A stretch of 64,000 nt of DNA from Pseudomonadota bacterium (GCA_023423535.1 JAFAFL010000146.1:20085-84084); one strand, 5' to 3'. Shown: positions 26,441-34,295, counted from the first letter of the stretch. Notes: generated by a model not told the origin, from the letters alone. Translations and numbers: made by a program.

Positions 26441-27429
26441 GGCAGCACCGGCAGCAGGTGGAAGTTCATCAAGGTGAAGCCCACCCCGATCCGCCCGTTG
26501 GTCGAAGCGGAGAAGGTGATGCCGTAGTTCGTGGTGGAGATGGGGACGCGCACCATGAAGACGCCGGTGAGGAGCGGGTCGAGCACCGCGGTGTTCTCGC
26601 CGGTGACCGACTGCACGAGCGCGGTGGGCACGCTCATGATCAGCTTCCCGCCGACCATGATGTTCATCGCCCGCGGAATGACGCGGTAGTACGCGCCGCC
26701 GATCCCGAAGACCGGATCCCAACCCGAGACCGTCACGCCCGACAGGTTCGCGTTGGTGTCGCCCCACTGCTCGACCCAGTCGAGCGAGAAGTGCTGGCCC
26801 GGATAGACGGTGAAGTCGATGAACGTGTGCGTGAGCGAGTCCCCGCGCGCGCGCCGCTCCAGCTCACGCGTCAGCGAGAAGTTCCGCTTCGACCTCGCCA
26901 TCGCGCGCAGCCCCGGATCGAAGTTGTCCGCGAGCACGATCCGGCTGTTGCGCAGATCGATCATCCGGAACGACACGCCGTCGGAGGTCTCGTCGATCCA
27001 GATCGCGCTCTTCGCCGGCGGCGCCTTGCCTCTCGCGTCCTCGTCGAAGCGCACGATCTCCGGCACGCCGATGCCGGTGGTCATCTGCTCCATCCGGCCG
27101 TCCTGCACGTACAGCCGCGGCGACATGCAGGCCTCGCACGCGCGCAGCGACGCGTTGCCGAACACGCGGGCCAGCGCCGCCACGGCCGCATTCGGGTACC
27201 AGTTGCGGGTCTCCTCGAAGGCCGGCATCGCGGAGACGACCATCACCGGCATCAGCTCCTGCACCGCGAAGCCGCCCTCCTCCAACCGGAGCTGGAGCGT
27301 CTCCTCCAGGCGCGCGAGCGCATCCCGGGTGTTCTCCCGCTGAGCGAACGCAACCGAAGGCGCGAAGAGCACGCCCGCGACCGAAGCGATGAGCGCGAGC
27401 GACAGCCAGTGACGCAAGCTCAGAAGCAA
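26437..27429 (-). CDS. Operon gene 4: exported protein with CxxC, likely outer-membrane
   Basis: 330 residues. The start is read as TTG 27429: GGAGG lies seven bases upstream, and the signal peptide (ending SVAFA, residue 29) begins at once. It overlaps the preceding gene by ten bases. The N-terminal half has ACEACMSPRLYV with a CxxC pair and a beta-alpha fold that recalls FlgO/CsgG-like outer-membrane-associated proteins (low confidence). The C-terminal ~150 residues are alternating strands (GIGGAYYRVIPRAMNIMVGG, TNYGITFSASTNGRIGVGF) suggesting a small barrel. It pairs structurally with operon gene 3. Confidence 0.72.
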   Translation of the reverse strand: MLLSLRHWLSLALIASVAGVLFAPSVAFAQRENTRDALARLEETLQLRLEEGGFAVQELMPVMVVSAMPAFEETRNWYPNAAVAALARVFGNASLRACEACMSPRLYVQDGRMEQMTTGIGVPEIVRFDEDARGKAPPAKSAIWIDETSDGVSFRMIDLRNSRIVLADNFDPGLRAMARSKRNFSLTRELERRARGDSLTHTFIDFTVYPGQHFSLDWVEQWGDTNANLSGVTVSGWDPVFGIGGAYYRVIPRAMNIMVGGKLIMSVPTALVQSVTGENTAVLDPLLTGVFMVRVPISTTNYGITFSASTNGRIGVGFTLMNFHLLPVLP

Positions 27430-28622
27430 AACGACACCTCCGCGCCGAGCGACTGGAACTGCACGAAGCCGAAGTCGAGGTAGTCGCCGATGCCCTGCGC
27501 GTTGCCCAGGCCCGGCAAGTTCTCCAGATAGAAGCTGACGCCGATGCGGTTCTTCACGCGCAGCTCCGCTCCGAGCTGCAGCGCCGCGAACGTCGAGTGG
27601 AAGTCCGCGCGCCCCGCGTTGTTGACGATGTCCACCATGTTGGGGAGCTGCCCCTGCTTGAAGGTGCGCGCGCCCTGGCCGTGGATGGAGATGACGTTGA
27701 GGCCGGCGAACCCGTAGAGGTCGGGGCGCGTGAGCGAGACCGTGCTTCCGGTGAGCAGCCTCGAGATGCGCGCGCCCGCGAGCCAACCGGTGTGCACCTG
27801 CGGCGTCCAGGTCCCGCCCAGATGCGCGCTGGCCGTCCATGCGCGGGCCTGCGTGAGCGCTGCCTCGGCGCCGATCTGCAGCCACACGTACGGAGCGGTG
27901 GCGACCGGGGAAGAGCCCTCCTCCGGCTCCGCGTACATGCGAACGCCGACCTTCAGCGGAACGAGGAAGAGCCCGCGCTTCTCCAGCGCGTCCATGTACT
28001 CCTGCCGGGCCTCCGTGGCGCTCTTCAGCCGCTCCGGCGTGCGCAGAAGCGCCGGCGAAGACGTAGAGGTGGTGAGCGTGCGCGCATAGACGATGGGGAG
28101 CGCCGGCTGCAGCTCGGTGATCCGCGCGCGGAGCACGAGCGACGATCCCTCCGCCTCGAAGTCGAGAAACAGCGCGTGCTTGCTGCCGGAGAGTCCGCCG
28201 AGCTTCTCCAGCGCCTCGGGGTTGTCCACGCCGCGCGAGACGACGGTGCCCTTCGCGCCGGCCTGCACCACGATCGACGTGCACTGCGGACAGTGCGCGA
28301 GCTGCACGTTGCCCTTGCGGTTGTTCGTCACCAGCGCGGCGAAGTGGTTCTCGATCAGCGCATCGAGCCCGCTGCCGAAGCCGACCGGCGACGTCACGTC
28401 CGCGAGCACCACCGGCGTCTCGACGGGGAACGGCGGCTTCTGGGTCCACGCATAGACGAGCTCGTCGAGGAGGTCGTACGCCTGCAGCTGGATCTGCGAC
28501 GCGATCTGGCCTCGGAGCTGCTCCATCTGTGCGCGCTGCAGCTCACGCACCGAGGGCGCCTGCGCGTACGACGACGACGCTCCGAGAAGAACGAACCCGA
28601 CCGCGGCAATGAGCTGGCCCAT
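27420..28622 (-). CDS. Operon gene 3: outer-membrane protein with FlgO-like N-terminal domain
   Basis: 400 residues from ATG 28622, two bases after the preceding stop. The signal peptide ends SSSYA (residue 20). Residues 60-190 include VVLADVTSPVGFGSGLDALI, a CPQC pair and YARTLTTS, an arrangement like the FlgO/FlgT-middle or CsgG-type domain; this is a by-eye resemblance only. Residues 210-400 are amphipathic strands with Gly and aromatic residues, ending LGAEVSFCF, as in a beta-barrel. With operon gene 4 it may form an outer-membrane ring or channel. Confidence 0.75.
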   Translation of the reverse strand: MGQLIAAVGFVLLGASSSYAQAPSVRELQRAQMEQLRGQIASQIQLQAYDLLDELVYAWTQKPPFPVETPVVLADVTSPVGFGSGLDALIENHFAALVTNNRKGNVQLAHCPQCTSIVVQAGAKGTVVSRGVDNPEALEKLGGLSGSKHALFLDFEAEGSSLVLRARITELQPALPIVYARTLTTSTSSPALLRTPERLKSATEARQEYMDALEKRGLFLVPLKVGVRMYAEPEEGSSPVATAPYVWLQIGAEAALTQARAWTASAHLGGTWTPQVHTGWLAGARISRLLTGSTVSLTRPDLYGFAGLNVISIHGQGARTFKQGQLPNMVDIVNNAGRADFHSTFAALQLGAELRVKNRIGVSFYLENLPGLGNAQGIGDYLDFGFVQFQSLGAEVSFCF

Positions 28623-28624
28623 TC

Positions 28625-29269
28625 TCACTGCAGCCACCTCCACTGCCCGCCCATGCACACGCCGGCGTGCAGCTGGGTCTCGCGCGGATCGACGAGCATG
28701 ATCCCGAGGAACGCCTCCTTCTCCCCGAGCGACTGCTGATCGAAGTACCGCTTGCAGGCGATCCGGTACGCATCCTGCGGCGGCATCCCGCGCAGCACCG
28801 CCAGGTCCCCGGCGGCGAGCATCGGCACCCGATCCGAGACGCGCCTGCCCTTCTCGGCCAGCTCGGTGCGCGCCGCGATGCTGATCTTCTGCGCCACCAG
28901 CGAGTCCGGGTAGAACGCATCGACGTGCCAGGTGAGGTCGCTTCCGTCTGCCAATGCCCCGGCGCTCTCCGCGATCTCGCCCACCGATCTGCGCAGCGAG
29001 GAGAGGATGAGCTCGTCCCGCGCAGAGCGCTCACCCCAGCGCACGTAACGCTGCCGGCACGCGAGCGCCTCGACGCGCTGATCGATCACCCGCGCCGGCG
29101 TGGGCCGGACCTGTCCCGGATAGAGTTCTTGCGCGCGCTGATGCGTGAGCCGCTCGCACTCCATGTTCCGCGCGTCGGCCTTGTTCACGAACATCGCGTG
29201 CGACGGATCGAACGCGCGCTCGGCGACGACGAGCGACGGCATGAGCAGCAGCACGAGCATCGTCTCCAT
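28625..29269 (-). CDS. Operon gene 2: small exported helical protein
   Basis: 214 residues from ATG 29269, three bases after the preceding stop; GGAGGAG lies upstream inside that gene's end. A short signal peptide (METMLVLLLMPSLVVAER) is followed by a mostly helical mature protein with spaced Cys (ECER, ACRQRY, ACKRYF, CMGG) that could form two disulfides. The C-terminus MGGQWRWLQ is aromatic. No domain is recognised. Probably periplasmic. Confidence 0.72.
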   Translation of the reverse strand: METMLVLLLMPSLVVAERAFDPSHAMFVNKADARNMECERLTHQRAQELYPGQVRPTPARVIDQRVEALACRQRYVRWGERSARDELILSSLRRSVGEIAESAGALADGSDLTWHVDAFYPDSLVAQKISIAARTELAEKGRRVSDRVPMLAAGDLAVLRGMPPQDAYRIACKRYFDQQSLGEKEAFLGIMLVDPRETQLHAGVCMGGQWRWLQ

Positions 29270-29272
29270 GCG

Positions 29273-30109
29273 CTACTTCTCCTCCGAGCCGGAGAGGACG
29301 GAGCGTGCCGGCTGCGCTGCGGGCTGTCCCTGGACGGAGCCGCCGCTGAGCGTGGGTGCCGGAATGGGCGCGGGCGCAGGCGTGCCGGGAACGAGCGGCC
29401 GCTGCCCGGGGCCGTTGGGGCCGTTGGGGGCATCGAACTCGCGCAGCACGCGCTGGCGGACGTGGGCGTTGAGGGCGAGCTGGCTGAGCTGTCCGTAGAA
29501 GTCCCTGGAGAAATCCTTCTTCGGCGCGTCGCCGGTGATGCGGTCCTCCTTCTTGCGGACCGTGTAATCCGCGAGCGCGTTGACGGCCCAGACGCCGAAG
29601 CCGAAGTACTCGACGAAGCGGCCCTGCATCGTCTCCTGCACGAGGAGCGTGCCCTCGCGGTCGCGGATGGTGACGTCCTGCGCGAGGGTGTACTCCTGCA
29701 CCATCGGGACGAGGGTGAGCGTGAGGTAGGTGAGGATGACGAGCGCGCCGCCGTCGTGCTGGTTCACCATGCGCGAGCGCAGGTCCATCACGAGGTCGGG
29801 GTTCTCGCCCTCTTCGCGCGGATTGGCGCCGCGGTTGGGGCGGGGGATCTCGACCTCGACCTGAGCGCCCTGGTTCCTGAAGTTCGAAGAGACCGACCTG
29901 CACAGCTTCACCGCGTCGGAGGCGGTGAGGTTCTCGCTCGGGTGGCAGCGCACGAGGAGCTTGAGGCCCTCGAAGTTCGCGAGCTGCGTGTCCACCACGA
30001 CGGGCCGCTGGAGCGAGGAGAGCGGTTGATAGACGGTGGTGTAGCAGCCGGTGGAGAGCGCGCCCGCGAGCAGCACGGCGACGAGCGCTGTGAGCCCACG
30101 TGGGCGCAT
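29273..30109 (-). CDS. Operon gene 1: lipoprotein
   Basis: 278 residues from ATG 30109, with a G-rich site AGGGGGGCGGAG just upstream. Lipobox LSTGC (Cys22) gives a lipid-anchored protein. The mature part (35-210) alternates strands and helices, including LKLLVRCHPSENLTASDAVK and LTLTLVPMVQEYTLAQDVTI, similar in style to small outer-membrane lipoproteins of the LPP20/FlgO type without clear membership. The last ~60 residues are Pro/Gly/Asn-rich (GPNGPGQRPLVPGTPAPAP) and probably disordered. It is the first gene of the 12-gene operon. Confidence 0.78.
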   Translation of the reverse strand: MRPRGLTALVAVLLAGALSTGCYTTVYQPLSSLQRPVVVDTQLANFEGLKLLVRCHPSENLTASDAVKLCRSVSSNFRNQGAQVEVEIPRPNRGANPREEGENPDLVMDLRSRMVNQHDGGALVILTYLTLTLVPMVQEYTLAQDVTIRDREGTLLVQETMQGRFVEYFGFGVWAVNALADYTVRKKEDRITGDAPKKDFSRDFYGQLSQLALNAHVRQRVLREFDAPNGPNGPGQRPLVPGTPAPAPIPAPTLSGGSVQGQPAAQPARSVLSGSEEK

Positions 30110-30428
30110 GGCTCCGCCCCCCTGCGGATGTCTCGTGACCGTCATCGAGCGCCGCCCGGCTGCAACGGACATGCCCCACCCGCCCGCACAGCGAAGTGCC
30201 CGGAGCCGTTGGGAAAAATCCCTGACAGGCGTGTCATGTTCGGAAGCATGAAGTCGAGGGGAGGTGTATCCGGCCAGAACGCGGCGAGTCTACTCCCCCG
30301 CCAGTAACATTCCCTGTTACGGGCCCGTAACCTGCCGAATTGACTGGAGGGCGAGCGGGCGCGAGCTTGCTGGCGGATCCTGCCACTCGGCATTATCTTA
30401 TGTGTCAGATGGCAGCGAAGGAGCGACC
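30110..30428. promoter_or_regulatory. Divergent control region with palindromes
   Basis: 319 bases without a gene separate the 12-gene operon (minus) from the toxin-antitoxin pair (plus). Four inverted repeats are visible: GGGAAAAATCCC (30211-30222); TGACA-GGCG-TGTCA (30223-30236); GTAACA-TTCCC-TGTTAC (30304-30320); and GTTACGGGCCCGTAAC (30316-30331), a perfect 16-bp palindrome sharing a half-site with the one before. The GTAAC/GTTAC set looks like an operator for a dimeric HTH protein such as the Xre antitoxin. Clear -35/-10 boxes were not found. Confidence 0.55.
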
Positions 30429-30866
30429 GTGGAAGATCTCCGAACTGTACAGATGCTGCTCGGCGGGCCTCGAGCGATCGGAGGCGAGCTGCGAACGCCG
30501 CTCGACCTGGTGGATCGAGTTCGCGAAGGCCTGCTGCCCATTACGATCGAGAACCTCGCGACCAGGCTGGACATGAAGGCCGATGAGCTGGGCGCGGTGG
30601 CGGGTGTACCTGTTCGGACGAGGCACCGGCGGAAGACCGCCAACGAGCGGCTTAAGCCGAGTGAATCGGAAGGCGTGCTGCGAATCGCCCGCATCGCCGG
30701 ACGCGCAACCGAGGTGTTGGGGGACCTCGAGGCGGCGCACCAATGGCTGCGGACGCCGGTTCCCGCGCTGGGCGGTGTCACGCCACTGAGCTTGCTGGAC
30801 ACGGAACCGGGCGCAGCGCTGGTCAGCGACGCGCTCGGTCGCCTCGAGTACGGGGTGTTCAGCTGA
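30429..30866 (+). CDS. Xre/MbcA/ParS-type antitoxin of RES toxin
   Basis: 145 residues. GTG 30429 is preferred because AAGGAG lies five bases before it; GTG 30402 and ATG 30453 are alternatives. The helical N-terminal part (ITIENLATRLDMKADELGAV) is a degenerate Xre HTH. The C-terminal part has the toxin-binding domain signature: ATEVLGDLEAAHQWLRTPVP, ALGGVTPLSLLDTEPGA and a final GRLEYGVFS. The family neutralises RES-domain NAD-consuming toxins and usually represses its own promoter; the palindromes just upstream fit this. Its stop overlaps the toxin start. Confidence 0.88.
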   Translation: MEDLRTVQMLLGGPRAIGGELRTPLDLVDRVREGLLPITIENLATRLDMKADELGAVAGVPVRTRHRRKTANERLKPSESEGVLRIARIAGRATEVLGDLEAAHQWLRTPVPALGGVTPLSLLDTEPGAALVSDALGRLEYGVFS

Positions 30867-31342
30867 TCCGACTCCACCGGCTGGTTCAGGCAAGGTGGGC
30901 CGCGAGTGCCTTCGACGGCGAAGGCGCGAGGCTTTTCGGCGGACGCTGGAACAGCAAGGGGACGCGGTTGGTGTACGTGTCGCAGTCGCTGTCGCTCGCG
31001 GCGTTGGAGACGCTGGTGCACGCTCCGCCTGCGTTGCTGAGGACGCCGTGGGTCGCCGTGAGCGCAGACGTTCCGGAGGAGCTCGTCGAACCGTTGGATC
31101 GCTCCGCGCTTCCTCCCGATTGGAACGCGTTCCCGGGCCCTCAGGAGGTGCAGCGGCACGGGGACGAGTGGGCGAGGTCCCTCTCCAGGGCGGTGCTCGA
31201 AGTGCCCTCCGCAGTGATTCCCTCGGAGAGCAACTACCTCCTCAATCCGCTGCACCCCGACTTCGCGCGCGTCGTCGTTGCGAAGAAATTCCTCCCATTC
31301 ACCTTCGACCGGCGACTGGGGACGTCCGCCGGTAGGTCTTGA
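30863..31342 (+). CDS. RES-domain toxin (NAD-degrading type)
   Basis: About 159 residues. The RES signature is clear: LHRLVQARWAASAFDGEGAR and FGGRWNSKGTRLVYVSQSLS with the conserved Arg and Tyr, then LALETLVH-like helix and the ESNYLLNPLHPDF segment near the end. RES toxins such as MbcT and Res deplete NAD+. No ATG, GTG or TTG lies in frame close to the conserved start; CTG 30863 overlaps the antitoxin TGA as CTGA, with GGGGTG five bases upstream. A weak, coupled CTG start would keep toxin output below antitoxin output. The exact start is uncertain. Confidence 0.85.
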   Translation: MIRLHRLVQARWAASAFDGEGARLFGGRWNSKGTRLVYVSQSLSLAALETLVHAPPALLRTPWVAVSADVPEELVEPLDRSALPPDWNAFPGPQEVQRHGDEWARSLSRAVLEVPSAVIPSESNYLLNPLHPDFARVVVAKKFLPFTFDRRLGTSAGRS

Positions 31343-31354
31343 AGCGAGGCCGGG

Positions 31355-31876
31355 TCAAGGCGCGGCGTCTGCGTCTGCGTCGCTGCGTGGCTCTTCATCC
31401 GGGTCCGGGATGAAGTCCACGGCGATCATCTCCCCGACGCGCTCGAGGGCATCGCTCCTCGTGCCACGCCAGGCGAGAAAGACGACCTGCTTGAGGAGCG
31501 GCCCGTTCTGGATGGAGAGCCCGGCCTCCTGCGCGAAGGCCTTGAGCGACTCGATCCGCGCCTTGCCCTCTTCCAGCGAGAGCGAGCCGTCCTCGACCGA
31601 GCGGAGGACGAGGCAGCGGAAGCTGCGGCAGGTCTTCGGGCGGCTGTCGTACACGGTGCAGCACTTGCCCTCGAGCGCGCCGCACGGCTGACGAAGGACC
31701 GGCTTCTTCTCGCTGTCGGTGCCGAGGATCACCCGCGTGCCGCGCAGCCGTTCGGCCTCCTCCGCGGTGACGGGCGCGTGGTCGAAGAGCGTGCCGTCAC
31801 AGCAGAGGCCGCAGCTCAGACACAGCGAGGTGGAGGGCGAGGCGTCACTCACGTCCGCACCATACGCGCCTCGCAT
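31355..31876 (-). CDS. YkgJ-family Cys-cluster protein
   Basis: 173 residues from ATG 31876 (GTG 31852 and TTG 31882 also possible). The N-terminal cluster LCLSCGLCCDG and later PCGALEGKCCTVYDSRPKTC with SFRC give the eight or so Cys of the YkgJ (CxxCxxCC) family, thought to bind zinc or an Fe-S cluster. The C-terminal part is helical and ends in an acidic Asp/Ala tail. It converges with the RES toxin gene (12 bases apart) and lies 33 bases downstream of the M20 hydrolase gene on the same strand. Role unknown. Confidence 0.85.
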   Translation of the reverse strand: MRGAYGADVSDASPSTSLCLSCGLCCDGTLFDHAPVTAEEAERLRGTRVILGTDSEKKPVLRQPCGALEGKCCTVYDSRPKTCRSFRCLVLRSVEDGSLSLEEGKARIESLKAFAQEAGLSIQNGPLLKQVVFLAWRGTRSDALERVGEMIAVDFIPDPDEEPRSDADADAAP

Positions 31877-31909
31877 TCGCAACGCCGCGACGCCCGGCTG
31901 ACTGGAGAG

Positions 31910-33250
31910 CTACGGCGCGCGGGCACGCGTCCTGGCGCCGTTGCTCGCACTGGAGCGCGTGGCCCTTGCCTTCACAGCCGGCGCGCCCTGCCGAGCGAGG
32001 TGCTGCACCGTTGCATCGACGGTGGCGATGAACGCGCGCACCGACTGATCGAGCGCGGGCTCGGGCGTGTCCTCGATGCGCGTGTGCGAGACCCCGGGCG
32101 AGGACTGGGCGAAGACCATGGCGGTGGGGACGACCGCGGCCATCTCCGCCGCGTCATGCAGCGGGCCCGACGGAAGCTCCGGGGCGCTGCCGGTGACGTC
32201 CTTCACCGCGCGGCGAACGAAGCCGGTGAGGGTCTCGTCGAAGATGCGGGGCGTGATGGTGAGGAGCGGGCTCCACTCGCACTTCACGCGGAACTCCTTC
32301 GCCGCTGCATTGGCCGCCCGCTTCACGCCGGCGAGCAGCTTCGCGAGCACCTGCGCATCGAGCGCCCTGAGATCGATGGAGATCTCCGCCTTGCCGGGGA
32401 CCGCCGTGACGAAGTTCGGCTCGACCTTCACCACGCCGCAGGTGGCGACGACGCGGGTCCTCGGCGTCTTGCCGGAGAGCCGGGTGGCGAGGTCGTTGGC
32501 CTCGAGCGCAAACCGGGCCGCCGCAAGAAACGCGTCCTGCCGCAGATGGAGCGGGGCCGCGCCAGAGTGGGCCGCCTGACCGACGAATCGCAGCTGGTGA
32601 CGCTCGACGCCCATCGTCCCGAGCACCACGCCGACGGGCTTCTTCATCGACTGCAGCACCGGCCCCTGCTCGATGTGCAGCTCGAGGTAAGCCTTCGCCC
32701 CGAGCCGGTCGAACTCGGCCCTCGCGCGCTTCATCCCGTTGAGGGTGACGCCGTTCTCCTCGAGCGCCGCCGGCAGCGCGACGCCCTGCCGGTCCACCAG
32801 GTGCGCGAGCTCCTTGTGCGGATCGAGCGAGCCCGCCGAAGCCGCCGAGCCCGTCAGACTCCTGCCGAACCGAGCGCCCTCCTCGTCCGCCCAGTCCACG
32901 AGATGCAGCGTGATCGGCGGCGGCGTCCCCTTCTCCTTGTACACGCGCAGCACCTCGAGCCCCGCGAGCACGCCGAGACACCCATCCAGCCACCCGCCCC
33001 CCGGCACCGAGTCCAGGTGACTCCCAATCACGATGCTCTGATGGGACGCCCCCGGCAGAGTGGCCCAGAGATTCCCCGCCCCATCGCGCGTCGTGTCCAG
33101 CCCGAGCTCCGTCCGGGCCTTGCCCGCGAACCACTCCCGCGCCTTCCGCCAGGTTGGCCCCCACGCCACCCGCTGCGCCCCACGGTCATCCGAAGTGAGC
33201 GCCGCCAACTCCTTGAGGTCCGAAATCACGCGCCGGGAGGAAGGGTTCAT
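31910..33250 (-). CDS. M20-family amidohydrolase (N-carbamoyl-L-amino-acid hydrolase/allantoate type)
   Basis: 446 residues from ATG 33250; 57 in-frame bases upstream lack coding character. Zinc ligands typical of the AmaB/HyuC/AllC group are present: IGSHLDSVPGGGWLDGCLG (His and bridging Asp), DEEGARFG (Glu pair) and ELHIEQGP (His). The lid/dimerisation domain occupies the middle (VGQAAHSGAAPLHLRQD). The enzymes cleave N-carbamoyl or ureido groups in hydantoin and purine breakdown. There are no neighbouring pathway genes. The C-terminus has an Arg/Ala/Ser tail of ~20 residues. It is the last core gene before the low-GC segment. Confidence 0.88.
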   Translation of the reverse strand: MNPSSRRVISDLKELAALTSDDRGAQRVAWGPTWRKAREWFAGKARTELGLDTTRDGAGNLWATLPGASHQSIVIGSHLDSVPGGGWLDGCLGVLAGLEVLRVYKEKGTPPPITLHLVDWADEEGARFGRSLTGSAASAGSLDPHKELAHLVDRQGVALPAALEENGVTLNGMKRARAEFDRLGAKAYLELHIEQGPVLQSMKKPVGVVLGTMGVERHQLRFVGQAAHSGAAPLHLRQDAFLAAARFALEANDLATRLSGKTPRTRVVATCGVVKVEPNFVTAVPGKAEISIDLRALDAQVLAKLLAGVKRAANAAAKEFRVKCEWSPLLTITPRIFDETLTGFVRRAVKDVTGSAPELPSGPLHDAAEMAAVVPTAMVFAQSSPGVSHTRIEDTPEPALDQSVRAFIATVDATVQHLARQGAPAVKARATRSSASNGARTRARAP

Positions 33251-33323
33251 GGCTTCTGGATATCGCGTTCTCGCGTGCGTCAAAAAGGTGCGAGTTCTGG
33301 CTGCCACACCTTTTCCACGTGAC

Positions 33324-33521
33324 CTAAGGTTTCTCAGTGGGAGACGTTCTCAACAGTTCGCTGATTCTGGCGGCGCTGAGCCCCAGGATTGAGGCGATCT
33401 CTGTATTTTTGAGACCCTTCTCCTTTAGGCCGCGTGCCAACTTAGCCTTCTCCTTTGTCTCGGGACGAACCACATGACTCCATTCTTTGGTTCGCGAGTT
33501 CCAATTCATTCCGTTCCGCAT
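33324..33521 (-). CDS. 65-residue HTH protein
   Basis: 65 residues from ATG 33521, with AAGGAGG five bases upstream, one of the best ribosome sites in the window. The C-terminal half TEIASILGLSAARISELLR is a helix-turn-helix of the sigma-region-4/Xre style; the N-terminal half is basic (TKEKAKLARGLKEKGL). It is transcribed away from the Xre regulator gene at 33744, across a 222-base gap, suggesting a pair of cross-acting regulators of the kind found on mobile elements. Function inferred only from the fold. Confidence 0.65.
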   Translation of the reverse strand: MRNGMNWNSRTKEWSHVVRPETKEKAKLARGLKEKGLKNTEIASILGLSAARISELLRTSPTEKP

Positions 33522-33743
33522 CACGACCTCCTTGACCGGCGCCGTGACCGGCGGCGCGGCTCGAGTGCCGGCTATATAGTAGTTTCGGATTTTCCTCACC
33601 CTCAGCAAAGTCGCTCCAACAATACCGCGGAGTTACGCCCCCCCCCCTCAAGACCGAGAACCGAGACCATTCGGACCCTCATGAAGGCGACTGCGGCCAG
33701 CCACGAGTCGAGCGGTTCGCAGCAAGAGTGAAACGCGACCCAC
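33522..33743. promoter_or_regulatory. Divergent promoter region between two small regulators
   Basis: The region is AT-richer than its surroundings at 33571-33600, with TATATA at 33573-33578 suitably placed as a -10 box for the minus-strand HTH gene. A run of ten C lies at about 33638-33647. GGCGCCGTGACCGGCGGCGC-like short repeats occur near 33540. No clean operator palindrome was seen. The two genes probably share regulation here. Confidence 0.4.
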
Positions 33744-34295
33744 ATGACAGACCTCAACAACAAAGAACGGCTTGAACGACTGGGAGCCCGCATTCGGTTC
33801 TTGCGACAGACGCGCCGAATGAATCAGGAAGTGCTGGCAAAGCGGTCCGGATTATCCGCGTCGTACCTGTCAATGCTCGAACGCGGCCAACGCAACCCAA
33901 ACTTCGAAACGATTGCAAGCATAGCAACCAGCCTTGAAGTGAGCCTCTCGTCTCTCTTCCTCATTGACCCAGCGCAACGCGATTCACACTATGGCCGGCG
34001 GTTCGAACATTCGACGCACCCTCGGGAAGAACTGCAGAGCATCGCAGTGTCAGAGGGACTAAGCGAAGCCGACATCGAACTGCTTATTCAAGTTGCCCGC
34101 CAAGCCACCAAATCAGCTGCAAACGTAGTCCCCGACAACACCAACGACCTCATCGAAGAGCTCTGGAGCCTGTTGCTCATGACTGGCAACTCAGATCTTG
34201 GGTGGTGTCAACTCGCGAGACTTGAACTTGAGAAACTCTACCAGCAGAAGCACACCGCGACCTTCGCGCGACTCCTACTCAGAAAAAATACCTGA
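33744..34295 (+). CDS. Xre-family transcriptional regulator
   Basis: 183 residues. Residues 10-70 are a canonical Xre/Cro HTH (LGARIRFLRQTRRMNQEVLA, then LSASYLSMLERGQRNPNFET and IASIATSLEVSLSSLFLID). The remaining ~110 residues are helical with no recognised domain. Codon use is clearly less GC-rich than in the flanking core genes, with many A/T third positions, pointing to acquisition by transfer. Regulators of this form often control restriction-modification or mobile functions; the restriction locus at 36724-39984 is close enough to be a target, but an IS lies between. Confidence 0.85.
   Translation: MTDLNNKERLERLGARIRFLRQTRRMNQEVLAKRSGLSASYLSMLERGQRNPNFETIASIATSLEVSLSSLFLIDPAQRDSHYGRRFEHSTHPREELQSIAVSEGLSEADIELLIQVARQATKSAANVVPDNTNDLIEELWSLLLMTGNSDLGWCQLARLELEKLYQQKHTATFARLLLRKNT

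Noticed and set aside
17039..30109. Reading the 12-gene operon as the known Agl-Glt gliding machinery
   Set aside because: The stator is MotA/MotB-like with both N-terminal helices before the loop and an OmpA domain, and there is a FliG-like gene; the AglRQS set uses three ExbB/ExbD-type proteins. Layout is similar but the parts differ.
30185..30210. Sigma-54 type promoter for the motor operon
   Set aside because: A GGGCAC...TGTGC pattern is present on the minus strand but the GG-GC spacing is not ten bases, so it fails the -24/-12 rule.
33638..33647. Run of ten C as a phase-variation tract
   Set aside because: It lies about 100 bases upstream of the Xre start, outside any reading frame and not between recognisable promoter boxes.
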